A stretch of DNA of 64,000 nucleotides from Marixanthomonas sp002364245. GTDB lineage: Bacteria; Bacteroidota; Bacteroidia; Flavobacteriales; Flavobacteriaceae. Under the pieces are notes generated by a model. It did not search any database, was not told the DNA's origin, and saw nothing but the letters and a program-made list of their open reading frames with translations. Of the stretch, positions 9,228 to 17,519 are shown in pieces (positions within the stretch are counted from its first letter, which is position 1; each line of letters begins with the position of its first letter). Where the stretch lies: positions 1-64,000 of the forward strand of contig CAXAZF010000011.1 in the NCBI GenBank assembly GCA_963973455.1. Reading direction: 5' to 3'. A program made the translations under genes and the position numbers.

Positions 9228-9631
9228 GTTTAACAATTTTCAGAAAAGCACATTTTAATGCAGCGCACCGTCTATTTGTAAAAGAATGGAGTGATGAAAA
9301 AAATCGTGCGTTCTTTGGTAAATGCAGTAATCCAAATTACCACGGTCATAACTATGAACTTGAAGTGGGTTTAACGGGGGAAATTGATCCCAAAACAGGC
9401 TATTTAATAGATTTAGATTTTCTGAAAAAAATAATTAAAGAAGAAGTTGAAGATAGATTTGACCATAAAAACCTAAATGTAGAAGTAGAAGAATTTAAGG
9501 AGTTAAACCCAACAGTAGAAAATATAGCTATTGTAATATGGAAAAAACTTCGCACCCGATTGGATGCTAAATTCGAAATTTCGGTAAAACTATACGAAAC
9601 GCCACGCAACTTTGTAGTATATACCGGTTAA
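9224..9631 (+). CDS. 6-carboxytetrahydropterin / 6-pyruvoyltetrahydropterin synthase family protein
   Basis: 135 residues, the usual length for the family. The zinc-binding histidines are seen in FNAAHRL (His15) and NYHGHNYELEV (His40, His42), with the catalytic-type Cys34 in GKCSNP and the C-terminal LYETPRNFVVY. The family acts on dihydroneopterin triphosphate: QueD makes 6-carboxytetrahydropterin for queuosine, and PTPS makes 6-pyruvoyl-tetrahydropterin. A tgt gene lies at 53.3 kb, so the queuosine role is attractive, but the motifs alone do not decide it. It overlaps idi by 4 bp and is 3 bp from the next gene, so it sits in an operon. Confidence 0.85.
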   Translation: MSLTIFRKAHFNAAHRLFVKEWSDEKNRAFFGKCSNPNYHGHNYELEVGLTGEIDPKTGYLIDLDFLKKIIKEEVEDRFDHKNLNVEVEEFKELNPTVENIAIVIWKKLRTRLDAKFEISVKLYETPRNFVVYTG

Positions 9632-9634
9632 TCA

Positions 9635-10621
9635 ATGAATAAACTCCCTGCGTTATACCCATTAAAATTTGTTCCTATACTTAAAGAAAAAGTGTGGGGA
9701 GGAACAAAACTTTCTAGTTTTTTAGGGAAAGTAGGAAAAAATAAAAATAAATATATAGGTGAAAGCTGGGAGATCTCAGATTTGGAAAATGGAACATCAG
9801 TAGTAGGTAATGGGCTATTTAAAGATCAATCCTTACCTAGTTTAATTTCGAAATTTAAAAGCGAAATAGTAGGGGGAAAAGTTTACAATCAATTTGGCGA
9901 TACATTCCCTTTGTTGTTTAAATTTATTGATGCTAGAGAAGACCTATCTGTACAAGTGCATCCCGGAGATTTATTGGCAAAAAAACGACACAATAGTTTC
10001 GGGAAGACTGAGATGTGGTATATAGTGGATACAGAAAAAGACGCTCGCCTTATATTGGGTTTTAATAAAGAAATAGATGAAAAGAGTTATTTAAAAAAAC
10101 TCTCTGAAGGTAACATTATAGAAATCCTTCATTCTGAAAAAGTAAAAAAAGGAGACACTTTTTTCATCGCCCCGGGTACTGTACATGCTATTGGAGCAGG
10201 AGTTCTTTTAGCCGAAATACAACAAACCTCAGACATTACTTATAGAATTTACGATTGGGATAGGCCCGATATAAATGGCAAGATGCGTGATTTACATACA
10301 GATCTGGCAAAAGACGCCATAATTTACAAAGAAGTAGAGGCTAAAGTACAGTATCAAGATAGCGATAATGAAATAATCCCTTTAAAAAGACTTCAATACT
10401 TTGAAACAAATAAGTTAAACATCGCTCAGGATTTTAATCGTGATTTAACTGAAATAAATTCTTTTGTTGTTTACATGTGCACTGAAGGAGAAGCCGTGAT
10501 AGAAACTAAAACAGCTTCCGAACATATTAAAAAAGGGGAGACAATATTAATTCCTGCTTGTTTTTCTTCAATTAAAATAAAATCTACATCTGTAACACTT
10601 TTAGAAACGTACATTCCGTAA
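9635..10621 (+). CDS. manA: Mannose-6-phosphate isomerase, class I
   Basis: 328 residues, the short bacterial class of phosphomannose isomerase, a zinc enzyme that interconverts fructose-6-phosphate and mannose-6-phosphate for GDP-sugar synthesis or mannose use. Zinc ligands are visible: Gln107 and His109 in VQVHPGD, Glu126 in GKTEMWYI, and a later His184 in APGTVHAIGAG. The cupin-type segment EIQQTSDITYRIYDWDR is also typical. It is the third gene of the idi operon, 3 bp after the pterin-family gene. Confidence 0.92.
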   Translation: MNKLPALYPLKFVPILKEKVWGGTKLSSFLGKVGKNKNKYIGESWEISDLENGTSVVGNGLFKDQSLPSLISKFKSEIVGGKVYNQFGDTFPLLFKFIDAREDLSVQVHPGDLLAKKRHNSFGKTEMWYIVDTEKDARLILGFNKEIDEKSYLKKLSEGNIIEILHSEKVKKGDTFFIAPGTVHAIGAGVLLAEIQQTSDITYRIYDWDRPDINGKMRDLHTDLAKDAIIYKEVEAKVQYQDSDNEIIPLKRLQYFETNKLNIAQDFNRDLTEINSFVVYMCTEGEAVIETKTASEHIKKGETILIPACFSSIKIKSTSVTLLETYIP

Positions 10622-10657
10622 TTGTTTGTACCTTGCGCCAAATTTAAATTTAATAAA

Positions 10658-10924
10658 ATGGCAAGTGTACGCGACTTAAAAAGAGACATTAATTATGTTT
10701 TAGGTGATATTATTGAAGCTGTCTATATATGGCAACTTACTCACCCGGAAAAAGAAACTAAAGAATCTGAAAAAATAATCGATGATGCCATCGCTGTTTT
10801 TGATGCTTTAATTATAAAGGTCAACCAAAAAGATGTTGAAAATAAAAAGCAACATTTTAAAGGAATTAACCAAGAATTGGAAACAGAAGGAAGAAAATTA
10901 ATTGATAAAATTAACGCACTATAA
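10658..10924 (+). CDS. Conserved hypothetical protein, 88 aa
   Basis: Not recognised. It encodes MASVRDLKRDINYVLGDI and continues as an acidic, helical protein of 88 residues with no signal peptide, membrane segment or Cys. The reading frame can be extended upstream to a TTG at 10622, but that region contains a promoter-like TACCTTGCG (10629-10637), so the ATG at 10658 is preferred. The 3' end overlaps the convergent lipoprotein gene by 6 bp. The sequence suggests a small soluble helical bundle; no function is assigned. Confidence 0.75.
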   Translation: MASVRDLKRDINYVLGDIIEAVYIWQLTHPEKETKESEKIIDDAIAVFDALIIKVNQKDVENKKQHFKGINQELETEGRKLIDKINAL

Positions 10925-11635
10925 ACTATCCTTTATAGTTTTTCGTTCTGAAATAAAAGACTCTAAAAGCGATCCGTATTTAGAGTCTTTTATTTTTGGG
11001 GTAAGTGAGGTATAAACGGTATCTAGATATTTTATATTGGCATCGTATATTTCTGTTAATAACAAATAAGGAGCTACCTCTTTATCTTTATTGTTCAATG
11101 CAAAATTTACAGTTGCTAAATATTTACTTGAAAGAGCATTCATTTTTTTCTGCTTGATAGTCCCCAGTAATGAATCGCTTCCTTCTTTTTGAGCTGTCAA
11201 TTCTTCTTTGATTAAATCTAAATCTCTGTCTGCAAAACGTTGCATCAATTTTTTGTAATCATCAAGCGCTTGTTCATTTTTTGAGCCTCGAACAATGTAG
11301 TCGTTCCCAAACTTTTTTAAGCTTGTATTGATTATAATTTCACCTGGCTCTGCAAAGAAAGGGATACGGTCTTCACGAAGTGTACCATCTTTAAGGCGCA
11401 AGTAGAGGTAAAACATCTCGGGGCTAGATATTTCTTCAACAAATGTAAAATTAGGATTGCCATCAATAGCCACAGAATCCACTGAAACCAACAATGAGTC
11501 CTCAATTTTTTGTAACAACAAGGTTCCTTTTTTAAGTCCTTTTACATTTCCGGAAAGATTCATTTCCAGCTCAGGGTTAGAGTTGGAACAACTAACTATA
11601 AGTAAAGTGGTTAAAGCGATTGCAAGTATTCTCAT
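10919..11635 (-). CDS. DUF4369 domain-containing lipoprotein
   Basis: 238 residues. The N-terminus ends in a lipobox (LLIVSCSNSNP, Cys16), so a lipoprotein is expected. Residues about 27-130 (LSGNVKGLKKGTLLLQKI, FYLYLRLKDG, IIINTSLKKF) match the beta-rich DUF4369 domain, which in Bacteroidota often precedes a thioredoxin-like domain. Here the C-terminal half is helical and charged, with no CxxC, so this is the short form without thioredoxin. A CATCTTTGC promoter-like box lies at 11658-11666. Function unknown. Confidence 0.8.
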   Translation of the reverse strand: MRILAIALTTLLIVSCSNSNPELEMNLSGNVKGLKKGTLLLQKIEDSLLVSVDSVAIDGNPNFTFVEEISSPEMFYLYLRLKDGTLREDRIPFFAEPGEIIINTSLKKFGNDYIVRGSKNEQALDDYKKLMQRFADRDLDLIKEELTAQKEGSDSLLGTIKQKKMNALSSKYLATVNFALNNKDKEVAPYLLLTEIYDANIKYLDTVYTSLTPKIKDSKYGSLLESFISERKTIKDSL

Positions 11636-11747
11636 TGTTTCTGGAAATTTTAAAATCGCAAAGATGCATATTTTGTTGAAAACAGAAAACCTGAAATAGC
11701 AATAACTTTTTTAGAATTTTTCATATTTTCAGAATTAAAACCAATTA

Positions 11748-13085
11748 TTAAGAAACTGCCGCCAATTGCATTAGAACAGTACAAAGTATAGCAGCAACCG
11801 TACCTATAGCGTAGCCAAAAACAGCTAGTAGTACACCCACCGTTGCTAAAGAAGGGTGAAAAGCAGACGCGACAATAGGAGCAGATGCTGCTCCTCCCAC
11901 ATTGGCTTGGCTACCCACAGCAAGAAAAAAGTAAGGAGCTTTGATTAGTTTGGCTACCAAAATCAATAACCCAGCATGTATCAACATCCAAACGAGACCA
12001 ATAAATATAAGACCGAAATTATCGAAGATGAGTGTTAAATCCATTTTCATACCAATACTGGCAACAAGAATATAAATAAATACACTTCCAAACTTACTGG
12101 CGCCAGCACCTTCATAGCTTCTTAATTTTGAAAAAGAAAGCAAAACACCAATTAGAGTAGTTATAGAAATCATCCAAAAGAAAGAGGAGCTTAAAAACGT
12201 AAATACATTACGGGTAATTCCCTTAGGGAAACTATTTACAAAGTCTTCAAAAAATACACTTAAGTATCCTGCACCAAAATGAGCAAAACTAACCGTACCA
12301 AAAGCAATAGCGGCAAGTATCATTAAATCTGTTAAGGTAGGATTTCGGTCAACAGTTTTTGCATAATCTGAAACTTTGGCTTTTAAGGCTTCAATAGCAG
12401 ACGTATCAGACTTTAGCCATTTATCAATACGTGCAGATTTACCAATTCCTATTAAAATTATAGCCATCCAAATGTTGGCTACCACAATGTCCACGAATAC
12501 CATTCCGCCGTACAATTCTTGATTGTACCCATAAATTTCAAGCATAGCAGTTTGGTTGGCACCACCACCAATCCAGCTTCCTGCTAAAGTAGAAAGACCT
12601 CTCCAAACGGCATCTGCACCAGCTCCTCCTACAGTTTCGGGAGAGATGGTTCCTATTAATAAAACGGCGAGTGGACCTCCAATTACAATTCCAACGGTTC
12701 CGGTAAAGAACATGATTAATGCTTTAGGACCTAGATTAAACACGGCTTTTAAGTCGATGCTCAATGTCATTAGCACTAATGCGGCAGGCAATAAGTAACG
12801 GCTAGACATATAGTAAAGGCTAGAGCTACTTTCTACAGCTGCTCCAGTTTCTGAAACGGTAGTCCATTCTGGTGCAATAACACCAAATGTTGTTAATAAG
12901 GCCGGTATAAAGTAGGCCATAAATAATGCTGGCACTATTTTATAAAAAGAATTCCAAAACCCGGATTCTTTTGATGAGGTATAAAAAATAAACCCTAAGG
13001 CTAACATTAACACTCCAAAAACAATGGTGTCGTTTGTAAAAAGGGGAGAGGTGTCTACTATTTCTTGAGTAAGGTTATCTTGCAT
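11748..13085 (-). CDS. DUF819 family integral membrane protein
   Basis: 445 residues with about 10-12 hydrophobic segments and conserved glycine-rich loops (GSWIGGGANQTAM; GSQANVGGAASAP), matching the DUF819/YjcL family. These are probable secondary transporters with an inverted-repeat fold; the substrate is unknown. The frame can extend to a TTG at 13115, but a Bacteroidota -7 box TATTTTGC occupies 13105-13112, so ATG 13085 is the better start. It lies downstream of the SPFH/RHH gene group on the same strand but has its own promoter. Confidence 0.88.
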   Translation of the reverse strand: MQDNLTQEIVDTSPLFTNDTIVFGVLMLALGFIFYTSSKESGFWNSFYKIVPALFMAYFIPALLTTFGVIAPEWTTVSETGAAVESSSSLYYMSSRYLLPAALVLMTLSIDLKAVFNLGPKALIMFFTGTVGIVIGGPLAVLLIGTISPETVGGAGADAVWRGLSTLAGSWIGGGANQTAMLEIYGYNQELYGGMVFVDIVVANIWMAIILIGIGKSARIDKWLKSDTSAIEALKAKVSDYAKTVDRNPTLTDLMILAAIAFGTVSFAHFGAGYLSVFFEDFVNSFPKGITRNVFTFLSSSFFWMISITTLIGVLLSFSKLRSYEGAGASKFGSVFIYILVASIGMKMDLTLIFDNFGLIFIGLVWMLIHAGLLILVAKLIKAPYFFLAVGSQANVGGAASAPIVASAFHPSLATVGVLLAVFGYAIGTVAAILCTVLMQLAAVS

Positions 13086-13104
13086 GGATTCTAATTGTTT
13101 GACC

Positions 13105-13112
13105 GCAAAATA
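13105..13112 (-). promoter_or_regulatory. Promoter -7 box for the DUF819 gene
   Basis: TATTTTGC on the minus strand fits the Bacteroidota TAnnTTTG/TTGC pattern, about 20 bp before ATG 13085. It argues against the longer TTG-initiated frame. Confidence 0.5.
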
Positions 13113-13137
13113 CAATTATTTAAGAGAAAATTAAATG

Positions 13138-13299
13138 TTACTCTTTCTTCTTAGGGAGTCTATTGGCATTTTTAAGCATTTCATGTAACATCCATTCAAT
13201 TTGACCATTGGTGCTACGGAATTCATCTGCCGCCCATTTTTCAACGGCTTTCATCATATCTTCATTAACGCGCAAGGCAAAGGCTTTCTTTTTGGGCAT
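13138..13299 (-). CDS. Arc-type ribbon-helix-helix DNA-binding protein, 53 aa
   Basis: A short gene starting MPKKKAFALRVNEDMMKAVE and ending RLPKKKE. The N-terminal strand KKAFALRV followed by two helices (NEDMMKAVEKWAADEF; NGQIEWMLHEMLKNA) is the Arc/MetJ ribbon-helix-helix plan. The strand pair would insert into the DNA major groove as a dimer. Its ATG lies one base after the stop of the upstream hydrolase gene (TAATATG), so it is almost certainly cotranslated as the last gene of the SPFH operon. It could regulate that operon; the target is not shown by the sequence. In flavobacteria, Arc-family genes are often found near SPFH genes (remembered, not searched). Confidence 0.85.
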   Translation of the reverse strand: MPKKKAFALRVNEDMMKAVEKWAADEFRSTNGQIEWMLHEMLKNANRLPKKKE

Positions 13300-13300
13300 A

Positions 13301-14230
13301 TTAATTAGCTTCAATAAATTGGGTGATAACGGTAATCAATTCTTCAGAAATAGGAAGGTTATATTGATTGTACGACTTGCCGTTCTCAAGGTCGTTACCT
13401 TCTATTTTCTTTAATACGTGGTTCATGCTTGGAATTATCTTATACGTAGCTCCGGGCTTTGCTTTGTGTAAAGCCACCGCCTCGCTTACCTGAACCTGTA
13501 GGTCTTTATCTCCGTTTACTATTAAAATAGGAATATTTAGTTTTGAAAGTTCTTCTTGTGGGTTGTATTGCATCCAACTGTAAATAAACGGTTGAATGTC
13601 TGGCCGAAAAATGGAAGCCAGCCCTGGGCTGTAATTTTGAGCCGTACCATTCACTCGAAGGTCATCAAACGATTGCCGGGCATTGTCAACTAAACCTGGC
13701 GCTTGCTTTGCCAATTGGTCTACGATAACGTCGTCTATTTCTTGTCCAGCACCAGCTATGGAAATAAACCCATCTGCTCTATTTTGGGCCGCTATTACAC
13801 CAACCAATGAACCCTGACTGTGGCCAATAATGTAAATACTGGCAAAACGATCGTCTTTTTTAAAATGGTCGGTAACGGTAATAGCATCATCTATAAAATC
13901 ATCAAATTTAATTTTCTTTTCGTCTATGGCGCCCATCTTCATAATTTTTATAATCCGCTTATCATACCTAAAACTAGCTATTCCATTTTCGTATAACGCT
14001 TCGGCTAAAAATTTAAGCGAATTATTTTTCATCATATTTTGGTTGCCATTTCTATCGGTAGGTCCAGAACCAGCTATAATAATAACGAGTGGTGGTTTTT
14101 CTGAAGTTTCAGGCATTAGTAGGGTGCCTTCAACCAAAGGGGTGATTTTTAAATCTTTGGAAGTAAAGTCTTCTTGAGCATAATTAGCTCCGAAGTAAAA
14201 GAACGCAAGGATTATAAGTAGCTTTTTCAT
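13301..14230 (-). CDS. Secreted alpha/beta hydrolase
   Basis: 309 residues. A signal peptide (MKKLLIILAFFYFGANYAQ) is followed by an alpha/beta hydrolase fold: oxyanion region IIAGSGPTDRNGNQ, nucleophile elbow GHSQGS, acid residue region VNGDKDLQV and catalytic His in PSMNHVLK. This matches the dienelactone hydrolase/YqiA-like secreted esterase group. The substrate is unknown. It is placed in the SPFH operon, 12 bp after the PH-like gene and directly before the RHH gene. Confidence 0.85.
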   Translation of the reverse strand: MKKLLIILAFFYFGANYAQEDFTSKDLKITPLVEGTLLMPETSEKPPLVIIIAGSGPTDRNGNQNMMKNNSLKFLAEALYENGIASFRYDKRIIKIMKMGAIDEKKIKFDDFIDDAITVTDHFKKDDRFASIYIIGHSQGSLVGVIAAQNRADGFISIAGAGQEIDDVIVDQLAKQAPGLVDNARQSFDDLRVNGTAQNYSPGLASIFRPDIQPFIYSWMQYNPQEELSKLNIPILIVNGDKDLQVQVSEAVALHKAKPGATYKIIPSMNHVLKKIEGNDLENGKSYNQYNLPISEELITVITQFIEAN

Positions 14231-14242
14231 ATTAATTTTGTT

Positions 14243-14743
14243 TTAGCTTATCAGTTTTCCTGAATAGGTTTTTAAAACAGCATTTACATCTGTTCCTTTC
14301 TGTGTGCCCAATAATAGTTTTTTGCCGTTTTTCAGTTCAATTTGTATGCCTTTGTTGCCTTTTACATTTAAGGCACCACTGTTTTTTGTAAATCCAGTCC
14401 TGTAACCCCAACCGCCATATTCAGATATTGGGCTATACTTTCTTACTTCACAAGAAGAAATTTCACGCCAACTTAATAAACGTTCACTTAAATTAAACGG
14501 CCAGAACTTATAATGGATTCCCTTTTCGTCTATTTTTGTTTCCAGCTTAGTGAAAACCAACAAGAAAATCAAAATTACTATCGTCAATGTTGAAATGATA
14601 AGAATGACCCAAAATTGGGTAGGGTCTTCCGTTATCTTATCAAAAGCGTTGACAGTTGCTGCAATGCATACACCCATTACAGCAATGACGAGCAAGCGAA
14701 GCCACCATTGATTAAACCTTTGTGTTTCCTTAAAAACCCTCAT
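14243..14743 (-). CDS. Two-TM membrane protein with bacterial PH-like domain
   Basis: 166 residues. Two N-terminal membrane segments (about 15-35 and 45-65) are followed by a beta-rich cytoplasmic part (KLETKIDEKGIHYKFWPF, LSWREISSCEV, GIQIELKNGKKLLLGTQ) that resembles the bacterial PH-like fold seen in several small membrane proteins. I do not recognise a specific family name. It starts immediately after the SPFH gene (1 bp between stop and ATG), so the two are probably translationally coupled and may work together at the membrane. Confidence 0.75.
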   Translation of the reverse strand: MRVFKETQRFNQWWLRLLVIAVMGVCIAATVNAFDKITEDPTQFWVILIISTLTIVILIFLLVFTKLETKIDEKGIHYKFWPFNLSERLLSWREISSCEVRKYSPISEYGGWGYRTGFTKNSGALNVKGNKGIQIELKNGKKLLLGTQKGTDVNAVLKTYSGKLIS

Positions 14744-14744
14744 A

Positions 14745-15605
14745 TTACATATTTAAAGTTCCTGCGTTAACAACGGGGGAAGCATCTTTATCACCACATA
14801 AAATTACCATTAAATTACTTACCATTGCGGCTTTTCGTTCTTCATCCAGGTCTACAACTTGCTTTTTGCTAAGCTCTTCAAGGGCCATTTCGACCATGCT
14901 AACGGCACCTTCCACAATTTTATGGCGTGCCGCTACAATTGCAGTTGCTTGTTGTCTTTTAAGCATAGCACTAGCAATTTCATTGGCGTATGCTAAATAA
15001 CCAATTCGAGACTCCAACACTTCAATGCCTGCAATGGTAAGACGTTCGTCTAGGCCTTTAACCAAAGCTTCGTTCACTTCTTCCATACTAGAGCGTAAGG
15101 TAATATCTGCATCCATACCTTCGTCTGCAAAATTATCGTAGGGGTATTTACTGGCCAATTCACGAACAGCAGCATCGGTTTGTATACGGACAAATTCTTC
15201 ATAATTATCAACATCAAAAGCGGCTTTATGTGTATCACGAACACGCCATACCAAAATAGTGCTGATTATTACGGGGTTTCCTAGTTTATCGTTCACTTTT
15301 AAACGTTCGCTATCAAAGTTTCGGGCACGTAGCGAAATTTTTTTCTTAGCGTATAGAGGGTTTACCCAAAAAAGACCGTTCTTTTTTATGGTTCCTATAT
15401 ACTTTCCGAAGAGCAATAGTACTCTTGAGCCATTAGGGTTTACAAGTACAAAACCGGGCAAAGTTAAAAGCCCTAAGAAGAACAAGGCTATAAACCAAGG
15501 GTTTTTAGTAAGAAGCAGACCAATTACGCCTGCTGCGATAAAGATAAAAAATACAAACAGCATTAAATAGCCGTTAGCTGGAGTAATTGTTTTTTCGTTT
15601 GACAT
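14745..15605 (-). CDS. SPFH domain (band 7) membrane protein
   Basis: 286 residues. Two hydrophobic N-terminal segments (about 12-32 and 36-55) are followed by an SPFH/prohibitin domain (about 60-250: FWVNPLYAKKKISLRARNFDSERLKVNDKLGNPV, VRIQTDAAVRELASKYPYD, LTIAGIEVLESRIGYLAYANEIASAMLKRQQA). These proteins form oligomeric membrane microdomain scaffolds that affect proteases and membrane order. It is the first gene of a four-gene operon with a PH-like membrane protein, a secreted hydrolase and an RHH regulator. The partner protease typical of HflK/C or the NfeD partner of flotillins is absent here. Confidence 0.9.
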   Translation of the reverse strand: MSNEKTITPANGYLMLFVFFIFIAAGVIGLLLTKNPWFIALFFLGLLTLPGFVLVNPNGSRVLLLFGKYIGTIKKNGLFWVNPLYAKKKISLRARNFDSERLKVNDKLGNPVIISTILVWRVRDTHKAAFDVDNYEEFVRIQTDAAVRELASKYPYDNFADEGMDADITLRSSMEEVNEALVKGLDERLTIAGIEVLESRIGYLAYANEIASAMLKRQQATAIVAARHKIVEGAVSMVEMALEELSKKQVVDLDEERKAAMVSNLMVILCGDKDASPVVNAGTLNM

Positions 15606-15706
15606 GGTAGTTGAATTTAGTTTGATATTAAAATGATATTAAACAAATATAATTCTTTTTTTGAATTTTCCAACTATTTATAATATTAACTTAAAACAAG
15701 GAATGG

Positions 15707-15715
15707 TATCTTTGC
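15707..15715 (+). promoter_or_regulatory. Promoter -7 box for the S1/P1 nuclease gene
   Basis: TATCTTTGC fits the Bacteroidota TAnnTTTG consensus and lies 27 bp before ATG 15742 (36 bp before the alternative ATG 15751). No clear TTG -33 element is at the right spacing. Confidence 0.5.
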
Positions 15716-15741
15716 TTAAAATTTCTTCGTAAAGAATAAAG

Positions 15742-16530
15742 ATGCATACTATGAAAAAAGGATTTTTGTTATTTGTTTTACTTGTATTTACCCTAGTAAC
15801 GGCTCGTTCGGCTGAAGATTGGGGACGAAATGGACACAGGGCAACTGGTGCTATTGCTGAAAAATACCTCACTAAAAAAGCTAAACGAAACATAAAAAAA
15901 CTATTAGATGGTCAATCGCTGGCTTTGGTTTCCACATATGCCGATGAAATTAAAAGCGATAGCAAATACCGTAAGTATGGCCCGTGGCATTACGTGAATT
16001 TTCCTTTTGATTCGACTTACGATAAACATGAAAAAAATGAAGCCGGTGATATTATAGTAGCAATTAATAAAAGTATTGAGGTACTTAAAGATGAAAATGC
16101 TTCAAAAGAAGATAAAATTTTCTCTTTAAAATTATTGGTTCACTTTATCGGGGATTTACATCAACCATTGCATATTGGTTTAGCAGAAGACAAAGGCGGA
16201 AATGATTTTCAAGTGCGTTGGTTTGATGAAGGCACTAATTTACATACCGTTTGGGATACAAAAATGATTGAAGATTATAATATGTCCTATTCAGAATTGG
16301 CGGCTAATGAAAAAGAATTATCAAAAAGTGAACTGGAACAAATACAACAAGGTTCTGTAACCGATTGGATGTATGAAAGCCGGACACTTTGCAAAGACAT
16401 TTATAGCAATACTGAAGTAGGTGAAAAACTTTGGTATCCTTATATGTACCAGTATATGGATGTGCTTAGAATGCAGTTACAAAAAGGGGGAATACGTTTA
16501 GCTGAGGTGCTTAATGATGTTTTTGGATAA
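15742..16530 (+). CDS. Secreted S1/P1 nuclease
   Basis: 262 residues. A signal peptide (cleavage after about RSA) exposes the N-terminal Trp of DWGRNGHR, which in this family coordinates zinc through its own backbone. Other zinc ligands are visible: YADEIK, WHYVNFPF, HFIGDLHQPLH, GGNDFQV and HTVWDTKM. The family cleaves single-stranded DNA and RNA and removes 3' phosphates using three zinc ions. It is expected in the periplasm or outside the cell, for nucleic acid scavenging. ATG 15742 or ATG 15751 are both possible; the second gives a more usual MKKG signal start. Confidence 0.92.
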   Translation: MHTMKKGFLLFVLLVFTLVTARSAEDWGRNGHRATGAIAEKYLTKKAKRNIKKLLDGQSLALVSTYADEIKSDSKYRKYGPWHYVNFPFDSTYDKHEKNEAGDIIVAINKSIEVLKDENASKEDKIFSLKLLVHFIGDLHQPLHIGLAEDKGGNDFQVRWFDEGTNLHTVWDTKMIEDYNMSYSELAANEKELSKSELEQIQQGSVTDWMYESRTLCKDIYSNTEVGEKLWYPYMYQYMDVLRMQLQKGGIRLAEVLNDVFG

Positions 16531-16535
16531 ATTAT

Positions 16536-17153
16536 TTAACTGCTTATAATTTTTCTGAAAGTTAAATTAACTCTCGGGGAAATGTTCTTTTTGGTTTTTG
16601 GTATTTGATGTTTCCAAAAACGCTGCGTTTGCTCTTTCATTATTAATAAGCTGCCATTTTCAAGAACTATTTTATGTTTTGCACTTTTATCTTCTTTATG
16701 TTTTAAGTAAAACTTGCGTTCTGCTCCAAAACTTACCGAAGCAATCACAGGATTTTCACCTAATTCCTTTTCATCATCACTGTGCCATCCATTACTGTCT
16801 TGCCCATTCCGGTATAGGTTAAGTAATACAACATTGAATTTTTCTTCAGAAATTTTTTCGACTTTTTCTTTGATTTCCCTTAAAACCGAAGTAAAAGGTA
16901 AAGGGTTCATGGTAATTCCAGAATATGTATAGTTTTTGCCGTCCTCTCCATATAAAGCTGTCAGTCTAGGCTGCTTATACGTTTTTCCGAATAGTTTAAT
17001 GTCATCTTGCCGCCAATTGGTTTCATTTAATAACGTTTCGAAATAGCTATCAGCTATTTTTTCTGAAAAGAACTTTGGATAATAAGCAATATCGGCATTG
17101 GGCAAGTTTAAATTAATGTTTTTGCTATGTTCTTCGGAAGAAAATATACTCAT
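16536..17153 (-). CDS. Alpha-ketoglutarate-dependent dioxygenase, AlkB type
   Basis: 205 residues. The Fe(II) triad is visible as His124 and Asp126 in NGWHSDDEKELG and His182 in FWKHQIPK, and the 2-oxoglutarate arginines as Arg194 and Arg200 in SPRVNLTFR. Other AlkB-family marks are QPRLTALYGE and NLYRNGQDSNGWHSD. The enzyme oxidatively removes alkyl groups from DNA or RNA bases. The frame can be extended upstream, but ATG 17153 overlaps the stop of the preceding DoxX-like gene by one base (TAATG), which fixes the start. Confidence 0.92.
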   Translation of the reverse strand: MSIFSSEEHSKNINLNLPNADIAYYPKFFSEKIADSYFETLLNETNWRQDDIKLFGKTYKQPRLTALYGEDGKNYTYSGITMNPLPFTSVLREIKEKVEKISEEKFNVVLLNLYRNGQDSNGWHSDDEKELGENPVIASVSFGAERKFYLKHKEDKSAKHKIVLENGSLLIMKEQTQRFWKHQIPKTKKNISPRVNLTFRKIISS

Positions 17154-17509
17154 TATATATACAAGTATGCCCAATAAATCAATGCAAACTGCAAGGGGAT
17201 TCGAAGGATTAAGACCCACTTGGGCAGTTTCATTGCAGCTCGTTCATCCTGTAACATATAGATGTGCACAGTAAAAAATACAATAAGCATACTAATAATG
17301 GCCCAAGCAGCAATCGTTTGTGTATCCTTGTTTAATAGCATTAATCCAAATACCATTTCAGCGATACCACTTAATAAAACCATGGTGGAATGTGCCGGAA
17401 TATATGGCGGCATAATGCGTTCGTACATTTTTGGTTTTCTAAAATGGTTTATGCCAGCCAAAATATAAAGCACGCCCATTAAGTATTGATGCCAAGGTAA
17501 GTTTGTCAT
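17153..17509 (-). CDS. DoxX/MauE-like membrane protein
   Basis: 118 residues with four hydrophobic segments and the family motif YILAGINHFRKPKMYERIMPPYIPAH near the N-terminus, then GIAEMVFGLMLL. Such proteins are grouped with DoxX/MauE, linked in various systems to redox or thiol homeostasis at the membrane. Its own role is unknown. The stop and the AlkB start share one base, so the two are made from one message. It is 10 bp after the lipoprotein gene. Confidence 0.8.
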   Translation of the reverse strand: MTNLPWHQYLMGVLYILAGINHFRKPKMYERIMPPYIPAHSTMVLLSGIAEMVFGLMLLNKDTQTIAAWAIISMLIVFFTVHIYMLQDERAAMKLPKWVLILRIPLQFALIYWAYLYI

Positions 17510-17519
17510 TTACTTTTAT

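Noticed and set aside
13138..15605. SPFH/RHH operon as a toxin-antitoxin or phage defence system
   Set aside because: The RHH protein is paired with a secreted hydrolase, not with a cytoplasmic toxin, and no nuclease, NTPase or mobile context is present.
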